64,000 bases of DNA, from assembly GCA_039090855.1 (NCBI GenBank), contig CM077010.1, positions 48,316,905 through 48,380,904 on the forward strand, given 5' to 3'. Made by a program: the position numbers and the translations under genes. This document shows positions 11,519 through 20,883 of this stretch, one piece after another. The notes under the pieces are model-generated. The model made no database searches. It had not been told where the DNA came from and worked only from the letters and a program-made list of their open reading frames with translations. The number at the start of each line of letters is the position of its first letter. The stretch's first letter is position 1. The DNA comes from Macrothele yani (taxonomy: Eukaryota; Arthropoda; Arachnida; Araneae; Macrothelidae).

Positions 11519-11656
11519 CCGGAACCCGGTGAGGCATGGATATTGTGTTTGTCTTAATGCGCTATCCCTCTCCCTTCTATCGAACCAGATGCAAAATTAG
11601 GGATGGGCGTCTGCTTATATCTCAATGAGTTGAACACGGTGGTCGTTAAATCCCCA
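11519..11656 (+). mobile_element. SINE family 1, truncated first copy of a tandem pair
   Basis: Begins in the B-box region (cggaacccggtgaggcatgg) and runs to gtggtcgttaaatccccaag with no A-tail, directly followed by a second copy. It is more diverged than its neighbour. Confidence 0.85.
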
Positions 11657-11658
11657 AG

Positions 11659-11874
11659 ACCCCGGTGGCGCAGTTGTCTAAGCGATGGCTTCTGGTCATT
11701 CGTCCAAAAGGGTCCGGGTTCGAACCCCGGTGAGGCATAGCTGTTGTGGTTGTCTTACGGCACTGGCTCTCTCCCTTCTCTGAAGCCAGTGAGCCTAAAT
11801 TAGGGACGTGCGACTGCTTATAGCCCGTTGAGTTGCTCACGGTGGTCGTTAAACCTTCAATCTAAAAAAAAAAA
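11659..11874 (+). mobile_element. SINE family 1, second copy of a tandem pair
   Basis: Head ccccggtggcgcagttgtc, B-box gggttcgaaccccgg, normal body and A-tail. It abuts the truncated copy head-to-tail. The join may be a dimeric transcript insertion or an insertion into the older copy's tail. Confidence 0.88.
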
Positions 11875-12665
11875 GAAAACTCCCAATCAAAGTAAAAAAA
11901 AAAAAAAAATCTGACTTTCACACATTTGCGTTCACAATTCGGAAGTTAAACATATGTTGTTGCAAATAGCCTCATCTTTTGTTGTTTCCGTTTACCTTGC
12001 GGATCAGATGTCAGCTGATACGATGTTTACTGTTGTGTCGTGACTCAATTGTTAATGATTCACCGCTTTTTTTTCCGTGGTTGGGGAAATTTAATCTCCT
12101 TCATTATGATTTAGGGTGCTCTTGATATTGTTATAGTTAAAAAGAAGGTATGATATCACTGATTTTTTATTCACTTCAAGTAATGCTTTTGCCAAGTAGA
12201 AAATGTTTCCCAGAAGTTGATATTAGTAACCATTAAACACGTTGTTAAATATAGAAATTATGTTCGAACTGTATGTGGTACCAGTAATATATCTGATCGA
12301 TGGGGAGAAGTTTGTTGAGTTCAGTATTATTTAATAGGTATTTGTAATTTGCATTCGTTTTTTTTTATTTCTTTCCTGGATTCTCACGTATTTTCTTTCA
12401 TTTTTTATTTCTCAAATGCGATATTTTTTAATAAATGTCTGCATTGGTACGATAGTGAAGTTTCTGACGATTACCATCTTTGGTTCCTGCGTGATTTTTT
12501 ATTTGAAAATTCACGTAAAAAAGTGCAGTAAAGGAACAAAATTACACTTGTGAACAGCTTTTCAACAGTTTCAGTTGAAACCACATCACTCCATTTACTT
12601 CCCAGAATGAATTCGTCAGATGTTATATTTCAATGGAAGAGTATGTATGTGCTAAAAGTTTGTGG
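11875..12665. other. AT-rich non-coding DNA
   Basis: Pyrimidine-rich stretches near 12355-12410 and no recognised protein or repeat. Confidence 0.5.
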
Positions 12666-12857
12666 GCTCCCAGGGATATCAAGTAATCTGGCTTCTGAGC
12701 ACTCATTGAAAGTGGTCCAAATTATGCACGTGTGGTGTGTTTGTCAGATGGCACTAGCTCTGTTCCTTTCATTGAACCAGTAGCTGTAAATTAGCCATGG
12801 CAGCTTCTTATAGCACTTAGTTCTGCTCATGGTGTTATTGAACACTGAAAAAAAAAC
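12666..12857 (+). mobile_element. SINE family 1, strongly decayed copy
   Basis: Recognisable only by ordered matches: tggcttctgagcactcatt (head), gtggtgtgtttgtcagatggcac, ctctgttcctttcattgaacca, and a tail ending gttattgaacactgaaaaaaaa. There is no clear TSD. Confidence 0.6.
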
Positions 12858-12961
12858 AGATAAAAGTTTGTATTGAATTAAATCTTTGGAAAGTTTCTAG
12901 AGTAATTGTGCAGATTGTTATGAAACTGTAAAATATCGACTCTTGTTCTGAGCAGTTTCTA

Positions 12962-12963
12962 TT

Positions 12964-12994
<31 letters not shown>

Positions 12995-12995
12995 A
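12962..12995. repeat. Compound (tg)n(ag)n microsatellite
   Basis: A tg-repeat of seven or eight units runs straight into about nine ag-repeats. Confidence 0.95.
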
Positions 12996-13198
12996 ATCAA
13001 TGTATTAACCAGCTGCAAAAAAGTAAGATCATGTTAACTACATTTTTTAAAATCCAGTTTTCTTGTGTATTCTTCTACTTAACAACTTTCTGCAGAAATA
13101 ACTGGAAGCATGCATATGGTTGCAATTTTAGTATACTATCTGGTAAACATGCACCAAATAACTTGTCGAATGAAGTTGGAGAATGATAATCAAATAAA

Positions 13199-13500
13199 TG
13201 TGCAGGCAGGTGGATGCCAAATTAATCAGGGAAATACATGTGCATGCCTCAGAAAACTTGAAAAATACATCGTCCTGGAATGGGAATTGAACCTTCAGCT
13301 GCCGATTAACGTTCAGGTATGTTACCGTTACACCACCCAGAACAAAGAACCTCTAAGCAACTGAAGTGTGTTTCAAGACTCTGATGAATGCTCCATTGTG
13401 CGCAAATCGAAGCATATATGATCCTTCATCTTAGCAGCACATGAGCGAAAGACGAGTCCCCTGAAAAAATAACTTTTCAGAAATAAATGACAATCCAATA
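13199..13500 (-). repeat. Repeat family 2 with tRNA-like core
   Basis: On the minus strand the core reads gggtggtgtaacggtaac (A-box-like) and then ggttcaattccc (B-box). It is followed by a conserved cat-gcc and ending near 13199. The same unit recurs at 14916-15167 and 15168-15334. About 150 bp upstream of the core is shared by the first two copies, so the family may be a composite SINE. It is distinct from SINE family 1. Confidence 0.7.
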
Positions 13501-13512
13501 AATTTGTTGACA

Positions 13513-13590
13513 GATAACGATTCTTGTGAAAATCCGTTTATTTTGGCGTAATATACAGTAAAGAAACGGATTTTCACAAGAATCGTTATC
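13513..13590. repeat. Stem-loop with 27-bp perfect arms
   Basis: Arms 13513-13539 and 13564-13590 are exact reverse complements with a 24-nt spacer. The arms do not match other repeats here. Confidence 0.85.
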
Positions 13591-13615
13591 ATCTGGTGTA
13601 ACTACCCACCTGTTT

Positions 13616-13680
13616 ATTTTTGTAGGCAGATGTTTGCCAAATTAATCAGGAAAGTATATATGCATGCCTCAGAAACTATA
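13616..13680 (-). repeat. Repeat family 2, short fragment
   Basis: Shares gcagatg-ttgccaaattaatcagg and atgcatgcctcagaaa with the other family 2 copies and stops before the tRNA-like core. Confidence 0.6.
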
Positions 13681-13763
13681 TAAAAGTGGGTAGTGGTATG
13701 CCGAACAACTAGGTAAATAATAACAATATATGTTTTATTGGGATAAAAACAATAAACAAATGG

Positions 13764-14420
13764 TTGCAAGCTTTCAACACCTATGGGCTGGCTACCCACA
13801 AGTTGGCATTTTTCAGACATCGTGCTAAGCGAGCGTTTTCCCACTCTTCAAATGATGCTTCCAGGATTGCGGAGATCAATAATATTAGGTCGTTGGCCTT
13901 AGTTGCAGGCTATAAAGAGCATGTAATTGATGACATCTGTAAGAGTGCTGATCTTTCATTTACTAATCAATGTCACGTTGTCAAGGAACCCAGTCAGAGG
14001 TTCATTGGCTCTTTTCTGTACATGCCAGAGCTTACTTATTTCATCCGGAATGCGTTTAAGAAATTAGGACTTGGAGTTGGAATTTGTCAGCCAAGGTCAA
14101 TATCACAATACCTTCTTTCATCCGGAAGCCGCAGCACTTCGCTTGCTAATGCAGGGGTATATTCCATACCGCTTAGATACCAAGATGAAACTACCAAATT
14201 TTATATAGGTATGACAAAGAGGTCATTTGGAATTTGTTTTTGACTGAACACAAAAGAAACTTCTTGGGCAATAAATTATCCACTGCCCTCTTATGGGAGG
14301 TAATAAGATCTTATCCTGCAGTGGGCCGAATTACAACAGATCACACCGTACACTACTGCCAGAGGTACAGCCATTAGGGAATCATTGGAGATTATGTTCA
14401 GCAATGATGAAGTGTCATTG
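13764..14420 (+). pseudogene. PLE fragment: RT C-terminus and GIY-YIG endonuclease
   Basis: The open stretch to 14243 encodes the connector after the RT and then GVYSIPLRYQD...FYIGMTKRSFG, the paired GIY / YIG motifs of the Penelope endonuclease. After 14243 the frame shifts; residues like TEHKRNFLGNKLSTALL continue the domain to a region with stops near 14390. The RT catalytic part is missing. Dead copy. Confidence 0.8.
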
Positions 14421-14422
14421 GT

Positions 14423-14630
14423 GCCGCCCCGGTGGCGCAGTGGTCTAAGCGATGGCCTCTGATCATTCGTCCGGGTTCGAATCCCGGTGAGGCATGGATG
14501 TTGTGTTTGTCTTACGGCATTGGCTCTCTCCCTTCCCTGGAACCAGTGACCCTAAATTAGGGACGGGTGACTGCTTATAGCCCATTGAGTTGCTCACGGT
14601 GGTCGTTAAACCTTCTATTAAAAAAAAAAA
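14423..14630 (+). mobile_element. SINE family 1 copy inside PLE A
   Basis: Full-length except for a short deletion in the head: cgtccg runs straight into ggttcgaatcccgg. The TSD gaagtgtcattgg is at 14409-14421 and 14631-14643. It shows that the SINE was mobile after PLE A arrived. Confidence 0.94.
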
Positions 14631-14821
14631 GAAGTGTCATTGGAGCTGCTCTTTGGTATGGCGCATGTTCCTGCATGCTTTTTGATAAAGTATTTGATTA
14701 TTCAAACCTTCTTATGTTTCAGCACGTGAAGTGCTGTCTCGTTTATATACATTTCACATGCATATTTTATATTTTTCTGTTTGTTCATTCAGGTTCCTAA
14801 CATTGTACTTAAACCATGTCT

Positions 14822-14862
14822 AAGCCTGAAGAAGGCACCTATAGGTGCTAAAAGCTTGCAAC
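14822..14862 (+). ncRNA. Hammerhead-like motif, degraded
   Basis: Contains CUGAAGA, a GCACC/GGTGC helix II with loop tata, then TAAAAGCTTGC in place of the GAAA core. The GAAA change would inactivate it. Position after a PLE body matches the intact motifs elsewhere in the window. Confidence 0.5.
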
Positions 14863-14915
14863 CATTCGTTTACTGTTTTTATGCCAGAAAAACGGATACT
14901 GTTATTATTTACCTA

Positions 14916-15167
14916 TGCCTCAGAAAACTTGAAAATTGCATCGTCCTGGAACGGGAATCGGACCTGCAGCTCCCGATTAACATTCGGGTATGTTACCATT
15001 ACACCACCCAGAACGAAAACCTCCAAGCAACTGAGGGTGTGTTTCAAGAGCCAGATGAAACGTTCTGTCGTGCACAAATTGAAGCATATGTGATTCTTCA
15101 TCTTAGCAGCACACGAGCAGAAGATGAGTCCCCTGAAGAAATAACTCTTCATAAATAAATGATAAAC
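14916..15167 (-). repeat. Repeat family 2 copy
   Basis: Same order of landmarks as 13199-13500: cctcagaaaacttgaaaa, B-box and A-box complements (cgggaatcggacctgcag, gttaccattacaccacc), then the shared upstream part ending ataaataaatgataaac. It directly abuts the end of PLE A and another family 2 copy. Confidence 0.7.
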
Positions 15168-15334
15168 AAATGAATGTGCAGGCAGATGGATGCCAAATTA
15201 ATCAGGCAAGTGCCCATGCATGCCTCAGAAAACTTGAAAATTACATTGTCCTGGAATGGGAATCGAACCTGCAGCTTCGGATTTATGTTCAGGTATGTTA
15301 CCATTACACCACCCAGAACGAAGAACCTCCAAGC
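15168..15334 (-). repeat. Repeat family 2 copy, truncated
   Basis: Head-to-tail with the copy on its left. It contains the terminal part and the tRNA-like core (ggaatcgaacctgcag, gttaccattacaccaccc) and is then cut by the SINE that begins at 15335. Confidence 0.7.
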
Positions 15335-15547
15335 ACCCCTCCGGTGACGAAGTGGTCTAAGCTATGTTTTCTAAATCATTCGTCTGAAAAGGGGTCCAGA
15401 TTCGATCCCAGTGAGGCATGGTTCTTGTGTTTGTCTTACGGCTCTCTCCCTTCCCTGGAACCATTGGCTCTAAATTAGGGACTGGCAACTGCTTATAACC
15501 CATTGAGTTTCTCACTGTGGTCGTTAAACTTCCAATAAAAACAAAAG
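15335..15547 (+). mobile_element. SINE family 1, diverged copy
   Basis: All parts are recognisable, with many substitutions: cctccggtgacgaagtggtctaag, gattcgatccc B-box, cttccctggaacc, and a tail aaacttccaataaaaacaaaag. Confidence 0.85.
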
Positions 15548-15764
15548 TTCTATATACTCCCCTGGTTACATTTGCAGAAGTGGATTTACATTGAAGCGTG
15601 GGGCATCGCAATACTAAAGAGTCCCCCAAATAAAAATATTTTAATTTCTTTTGTTTTGTCCCTTACCCCCCTTCTTCCAAATGGCATAGAGTGAAAGATA
15701 AATGTACTGTTATGGGTTTTGGTAGCACGATTTTACCCAAATTACTCCAAGTGTCATCTACAGG

Positions 15765-16181
15765 CAGTGGCGCAACCACGGGAGGGGCCTTGGCCCCTCT
15801 TGTGCTGATGGAGCGTAAAATTATTACGTCGATGTTTGAAACAAAAAGTCACGATCATGATCTACATATACTTCTTAATCAAGTACCATATAATTAAAAC
15901 ATACAATAATTATAAAGGAGTAGTTCTGTTAAATAAATTTAGAAAAATCTAACCAGGAAAAGAATTTCATCTTCTGCTTCTTCTGATCATTTAACTTCTG
16001 GTACTGTAACATTATTAGTAACTGGACAAGAATAAATGTACAAAAGTCAACTTCCTTCTTAATTGTTTATAGCACCTGACTATTTTTCCTGGTAAATGTA
16101 GGGGGTAGGGGTCACCCCCACCTTGGGAAAATTCTGTGTGCCACGTGCCCCCTCCTTGGGAAAGTTCTGCGTGCGCTACTG
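15765..16181. mobile_element. Non-autonomous hAT-like element, 417 bp
   Basis: The ends are cagtggcgca and its imperfect complement (tgcgctactg on the plus strand at 16172-16181). The exact 8-bp TSD tctacagg is at 15757-15764 and 16182-16189. Inside are G/C-rich ends with ggaggggc-type motifs and no ORF. It must have been moved by a transposase supplied elsewhere. Confidence 0.85.
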
Positions 16182-16369
16182 TCTACAGGTAATAATTTAC
16201 TAGATTAAATGCAGTTGTACTAAAATCATTTTTATAGTAATGTTACTTGATGCACTACAACTGAGCTCAGAGACTAAGCTATTATTTGTCTCAAAGACTA
16301 CAGTCTTGTGACAATTATATATAGATTAAGATAATACAACGTAGTTGTCACAAATGTTAATTTTCTCAA

Positions 16370-16414
16370 ACCGACCATGGTTTCGCTGGGTATTGACCTA
16401 GCTTCAGCAAGACG
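16370..16414 (-). ncRNA. Hammerhead-like motif at F1 3' end, core mutated
   Basis: Same sequence as the intact motif at 20788-20831, including helix II (gctaggt/acccagc), GAAA and ccatggtc. The CUGAUGA segment has changed to TTGCTGA on the minus strand, which should abolish activity. Confidence 0.7.
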
Positions 16415-18604
16415 AATGGCACGTAAATATTCAAATTGTATATGACATCATAAATGGTGTTAACAGTCACGTGTTTTGGTTAGATGCTTCCACGCGTTTG
16501 ATAGAAATGGCGTGGATGCCATGTCATTAACAAGTTGCGAAGACTTCTGATATATATATGGAAAGCTTCCAAAATATTAAGTTTGGTGGTTGAATCTGGT
16601 TTGTCAATAAGTTTTACCTCTTCAAAGAGAAATTTGTGGTCCTTTTCGTAACAGTGTTTAGCCATCGATGACTTCTTTAGGTAACAATTCCGAATGTAGG
16701 TCTTGTGCTCCTTCAGTCGAAAACGTAAGGCTCTACGGGTCTGTCCTATGTACGAAGCGCGACATTCACATGGAATTTGGTAAATTCCCCACGAGTTTTT
16801 GTCTTCAATATAGTCCTTTGATTCTAAAAATCTCATTTTGTTTATGGGTTTAAAAATCACCTTAAAATTAAAGGTTTTAAGAATTTTTGTAATTTTGAAA
16901 GCAATGTCACGGGAAAATGGAATAATGGCAAAATTCTCTCGCAATGAGCGCATCACAGGAGTTAATGTGGAGATGGGCTTCGGTTTCCGGAATTTTGTTA
17001 GAGCCTTGTCTATAATGGAAGGGTTGTATCCTTGCTGTACTGCAACACGTTTAAGGAAATAAAGTTCTTTTTCCAAACTGTCCTTATCCGAACATGTATG
17101 TATCGCGCGATATACGCAACTGTAAAAGGTGCTGAGTTTTTGTTGATAAGGGTGATTAGACTTGGCATGTGTAGGTGATAAAATAGCGAAAGGCTTCCGA
17201 TAAATTGTGGTTGCGAGCGATTGATTTAGGCGAGTTACCAGGACTTCAAGGAATGGTAGGCATCCGTTGTTTTCAGTCTTGTAGCTGAATTGAATGTGAG
17301 GATCAATGGAATTTATAAATTTGACTAATTCCGGAATTTCAGAATGTTTTCCCTTCCATAGAACAAAATTATCGTCTACATATCGTATCCATAAGTCAAA
17401 TTTCACGAGTTTGAAAAGTTTTTCTTCAAATCGACGCATGTAGATCTCACTAAATAGAGGTGACAGTGGGCTGCCCATGGCTAGATCTTCCGTCTGTTCA
17501 TAAAACGTTCCACGGAAAGTAAATTTGTTCTGTTTTATGCAAAAATCCACTAGTCTTGTTATTTCCTCAACTTAAGGTTGGCAGTAATGATGCTCTACAA
17601 GACTTGATTTTAGGGACTCCAGAGCTCCTTTTACTGGAACATTGGTGAACATAGATACCACATCAAAAGATAGCATTAGTTGATCTACGTATGGGTGTAG
17701 TTTAAGTCGATTGGTAAACTCAATGGAATTTTTCACAGATGTTTCGTTTGGAGTGGCCAAGGTAGATAATTTTGAAGATAAGAACTTCAATAACTTATAT
17801 GCTGCTGTGCCGATATTACTTACTATAGGCCGGAAAGGAATTCCAGATTTATGTATTTTAGGGAGAGCATAGAATCTTGCACAACGGGTGTATGAAGGTT
17901 TAAGTTTGTTTTTTATGTTTTGGCTCAGAGTTTCTGAGTTTTTGATCAATTTCTGTATTTTTTTTCCATTGTTTATCTGAAGGATCATTTTTTATTTCTT
18001 TGTTAAGGTCCATCCGAAATAAGATTTTTGACTTTGTTATCATAAAGATTTTTGTCTAACACAACCACCTGGCCTCCTTTGTCAGCTCTAGTAATGATTA
18101 AATTTGAATTTGAGTGCAATTCTTTAAGCGCATTAATTTCTTTGGTGGTTATATTTGGTCTAGGTAATGTAGCGTGATTTGCGGTTATCACTTGGCTGAT
18201 ACAATGTCTAACTATTTCTTTTTCTTCAAAGTTGAGACTGCTTTGTATTAGAGATTCCTCAACTGAAGCAACTATGTCTGATACCGGTATCTTTCGTGAG
18301 ATAGCAAAATTAGAATTATATTGTAAAGTCCTCTTCTCAATTTCAGTGAGACTATGACTGGACAAGTTGACAAACACTTCATTATCTGGATACAGTATTT
18401 TCTTATTATTACTATTGGTATAAGCCTGCTTATTCTTATTACCTGCTATCAAATTTTGGAATTTTCTTTTGAGGGAAATTCTGTGATTCGATGACATGTT
18501 GATACTACAAACTGAAGTGTTCATGTCTAAAGTATCAAAATCTGCTAATTTGTTAGCTAACCAAAGATGTATATCATAAAGTTCATGTTCCACCTTCGCA
18601 ATGT

Positions 18605-19715
18605 GTATAGGCAACAATCTGGTCTCCCCATGGGCTCACCTCTTTCCCCTCTGCTTGCTGAAATCTACATGCAACATATTGAAGTTTCCATCATTCCTCT
18701 ACACCCTTTTCAACCTTCCCTATGGTTAAGATATGTAGACGACATTTTCATTAGCTGGCTACATTCCGAGTCTGAACTACAGATACTGATCAACTCCATT
18801 ACGAAAAAATTTCCTTCCATTAAGCTCACTATATCTAAGGAAGTAAATCACAAAATTGATTTCCTGGATGTATCTATCTGCAGAAACGCTGATCTCTCCA
18901 TTACTCGTTCCGTCTATCGAAAACCTTCTGCGGCCACTAACATCATTCCCTACAAATCTTGCACCCTGCATCTCTACAAGCTTGCAGCATTGAAGTCCTA
19001 CATCCACAGGGCTCATATCATTTGCAACAACCAACTCTCTCTTCAAGAAGAACTCTCCAAAATTTCTACAATAGCCCTCTCCCATGGTTTCCCTGCTGTT
19101 ACAGTCAACTCCCTCATAAAGAAATATGAAAACCATTCGAAAATCGAATGCCTCCTTCCTCACAAGAAAGAAGACCTGAAATTCTGTGGTTCTGTTCCTT
19201 ACCATCCTTCCTATGCTTATAAGTTACAGATTCTTTTTAGAAGTTTTGGTTACCATCTTGCCATTAAATCTACCCCAAACATCTTGAAACTTCTACAAAG
19301 GGATAGGGACAAAGTTGAAAGCCTGAACCTCCCAGGAGTTTACTGCATTCGTATCTCTTCTACTGGGGATAACTTATACATTGGAAGCACATACAGGAGC
19401 ATTAACCATAGAATTTTAGAACATAGAAAAGATGTTTCAAAAGCCAATCCTAATACTGCCTTGTCTATTTTGACAATGGAAGACACATCTGCAGTTCCCC
19501 ACTGGAACGAAGGAAAACGAATTGCTTCTTTTGACAATCGTTTTGCCCTCCGTTACCGTGAAAGCATAGAAATTATTTTCAACTCAATGACTTGCAACTC
19601 CGAATCTCCTCTCTACATTCCGTTGATCTGGAGATCAATTCTAAGTTTTGGCAAAAAAAATAGGAAAAATTTAAATGTAGAATCTGGCAACAATCTTAGT
19701 CCTCCATTGGCGTGA
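18605..19715 (+). pseudogene. PLE F2 RT (partial) and GIY-YIG, ORF open
   Basis: An uninterrupted reading frame from the insertion point to a stop at 19713-19715, about 369 codons. In order: SGLPMGSPLSPLLAEIYM, the catalytic LRYVDDIFISW, connector, and GVYCIRISSTGDNLYIGSTYRS...EHRKD of the GIY-YIG nuclease. The N-terminal half of the RT is lost by 5' truncation, so the protein cannot work alone. The lack of stops suggests a young copy. The in-frame ATG at 18567 belongs to the host element F1. Confidence 0.88.
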
Positions 19716-19747
19716 TGAAGACCTAAGATAAGGTCGAAAGCTTCCAA
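19707..19747 (+). ncRNA. Hammerhead-like motif after PLE F2
   Basis: It starts five bases before the F2 stop codon (19713-19715) and overlaps it, reading ttgg-CGTGATGA-a-GACCT-aagata-AGGTC-GAAA-gctt-CCAA. Helix II is 5 bp and helix I is 4 bp (ttgg/ccaa). The core has one extra g (CGUGAUGA instead of CUGAUGA), so activity is doubtful. As elsewhere, one base separates the core from helix II. Confidence 0.6.
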
Positions 19748-20293
19748 CTTACGAACTTTTTGTAAAAGTTTTCAGTTAATGTAACTAGCGTGATCAAGTT
19801 ACCTTTATTTGTTCGCAATGTCCTTCCGAGTGTCCTTAATAACAGCTCTAAGAATCGCAAAAGAAGCATTGCTCACTGCTCTTGCTACGTTCTGAGTAGG
19901 TATTAGGTTACATTTCAAGGATATAAAGTTCGGTAAGATGCGATGTCTTTTGCATCGTTGTAAGAAATTCAAATGGTTCAGCAATCTGAACTTCTTTATT
20001 CTCAGTTTCGAAAAACGATTGATCGTACTTTTCAAAGTGGCCATATCTTCTCAGGAACATTAGTTGTACAACATTCCTATATTTCACTTATGTTTAAAGT
20101 TGAATTTGAAGTAGCCAATAGGATGTTAAAATGGCTTCCGTTTAAGATGCACAGACCTACACTTACGCACCGGTGTAGTCTGGAAGTCTGTTAAACTGAA
20201 GATTCTTTATCTCAAAGACTACAGTCTTGTGACGATTATATATAGATTAAGATAATACAACATAGTTGTCACAAATGTTTATTTTCTCAAGCC

Positions 20294-20676
20294 GTGACAT
20301 TGCCTTCAAAATTACAGAAATTCTCAAAACCTTTAATTTTAAGGTGATTTTTAAACCCATAAACAAAATGAGATTTTTAGAATCAAAGGACTATATTGAA
20401 GACAAAAACTCGTGGGGAATTTACCAAATTCCATGTGAATGTGGCGCTTCGTACATAGGACAGACCCGTAGAGCCTTACGTTTTCGATTGAAGGAGCACA
20501 AGACTTACATTCGGAATTGTGACCTGAAGAAGTCATCGATGGCTAAACACTGTTACGAAAAGGACCACAAATTTCTCTTTGAAGACGCAAAACTTATTGA
20601 CAAACCAGATTCAACCACCAAACTTAATATTTTGGAAGCTTTCCATATATATCAGAAGTCTTCGCAACTTTGTTAA
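20294..20676 (+). pseudogene. PLE F1 endonuclease fragment
   Basis: About 125 codons almost identical to the C-terminus of F1 (SRDIAFKIT..., GIYQIPCECGASYIGQTRRALRF, MAKHCYEKDHKFLF). A frame change occurs after AFHIY. No RT is present. Confidence 0.88.
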
Positions 20677-20787
20677 TGACATGGCATCCACACCATTTCT
20701 ATCAAACGCGTGGAAGCATCTAACCAAAACATGACTGTTAACACCATTTATGATGTCATATACAATTTGAATATTTACGTGCCATTC

Positions 20788-20831
20788 GTCCTGATGAAGC
20801 TAGGTCAATACCCAGCGAAACCATGGTCGGC
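20788..20831 (+). ncRNA. Hammerhead ribozyme, PLE-type
   Basis: CUGAUGA at 20791-20797, one extra a, helix II 20799-20805 with 20810-20816 (one A-C mismatch, loop caat), GAAA 20817-20820. Helix III is acc-au-ggt (20820-20827), too short to fold in one molecule but self-complementary between two. The unpaired C is at 20828, with helix I gtc/ggc outside. Predicted cleavage is after 20828. The next base begins ggcttgac, which matches the 5' edge of the full-length F1 copy. Confidence 0.8.
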
Positions 20832-20883
20832 TTGACAAAATAAACATTTGTGACAACTACGTTGTATTATCTTAATCTATAAA

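Larger units (their letters stand above)
13705..14915 (+). mobile_element. Penelope-like element A, with inverted terminal repeats
   Basis: A 5'-truncated plus-strand PLE body is flanked by inverted copies of its own tail. The left inverted copy is about 13705-13788 and the right copy is 14838-14915. Shared landmarks include gcttgcaacca, gttta-tgttttta and ttattatttacct. This arrangement is known for Penelope elements. A hammerhead-like motif lies at 14822-14862. A SINE (14423-14630) inserted into the 3' part. Confidence 0.8.
18605..19811 (+). mobile_element. Penelope-like element F2 nested in F1
   Basis: A 5'-truncated plus-strand PLE of a different family. A perfect 10-bp direct repeat ttcgcaatgt flanks it at 18595-18604 and 19812-19821. 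The insert starts inside the RT coding region and ends in ...gatcaagttacctttatttg. The same terminus reappears as a palindrome at 31240-31342. Confidence 0.9.
16480..20044 (-). pseudogene. Penelope polyprotein (RT + GIY-YIG), interrupted
   Basis: Four stretches on the minus strand give about 760 codons. 20044-19822 is the N-terminal part (MATLKSTINRF...). 18594-18003 is a linker plus early RT. 17988-17572 carries FYALPKIHKSGIPFRPIVS and LSFDVVSMFTNVP (RT). 17577-16480 carries MGSPLSPLFSEIYM, the catalytic YVDD, and the endonuclease GIYQIPCEC...SYIGQTRRALRFRLKEHK. Damage is limited to a nested PLE, one frame break near 17990-18003 and one TAA at about 17577 after HHYCQP. Removing the nested element and one TSD copy joins TRKDIA to KVEHELY in frame. 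Confidence 0.88.
16289..20293 (-). mobile_element. Nearly full-length Penelope-like element F1
   Basis: Minus-strand PLE with two direct terminal segments of about 84 bp: 20210-20293 at its 5' end and 16289-16372 at its 3' end. They match almost throughout (gtcttgtgac-attatatatagattaagataatac...). It contains the complete ORF order of Penelope: N-terminal region, RT, GIY-YIG. A second PLE (18605-19811) sits inside it. Its 5' edge on the minus strand starts ggcttgag, matching the predicted ribozyme cleavage product of the sister copy at 20829. Confidence 0.88.
20294..20883 (+). mobile_element. PLE F1 truncated copy, opposite orientation
   Basis: Joined head-to-head to the 5' end of the full-length F1 copy. 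It starts within the GIY-YIG linker and runs through the endonuclease, a hammerhead motif and the terminal segment. The segment 20829-20883 is the inverted equivalent of 20210-20293. Such inverted partial copies are characteristic of Penelope insertions. Confidence 0.85.

Noticed and set aside
13282..13340. Possible functional tRNA gene on the minus strand (A-box and B-box present)
   Set aside because: No acceptor-stem pairing or convincing anticodon arm, and the same core recurs in repeats, so it is a tRNA-derived repeat.
18777..19205. 142-codon minus-strand ORF
   Set aside because: Antisense shadow of the PLE F2 coding region.
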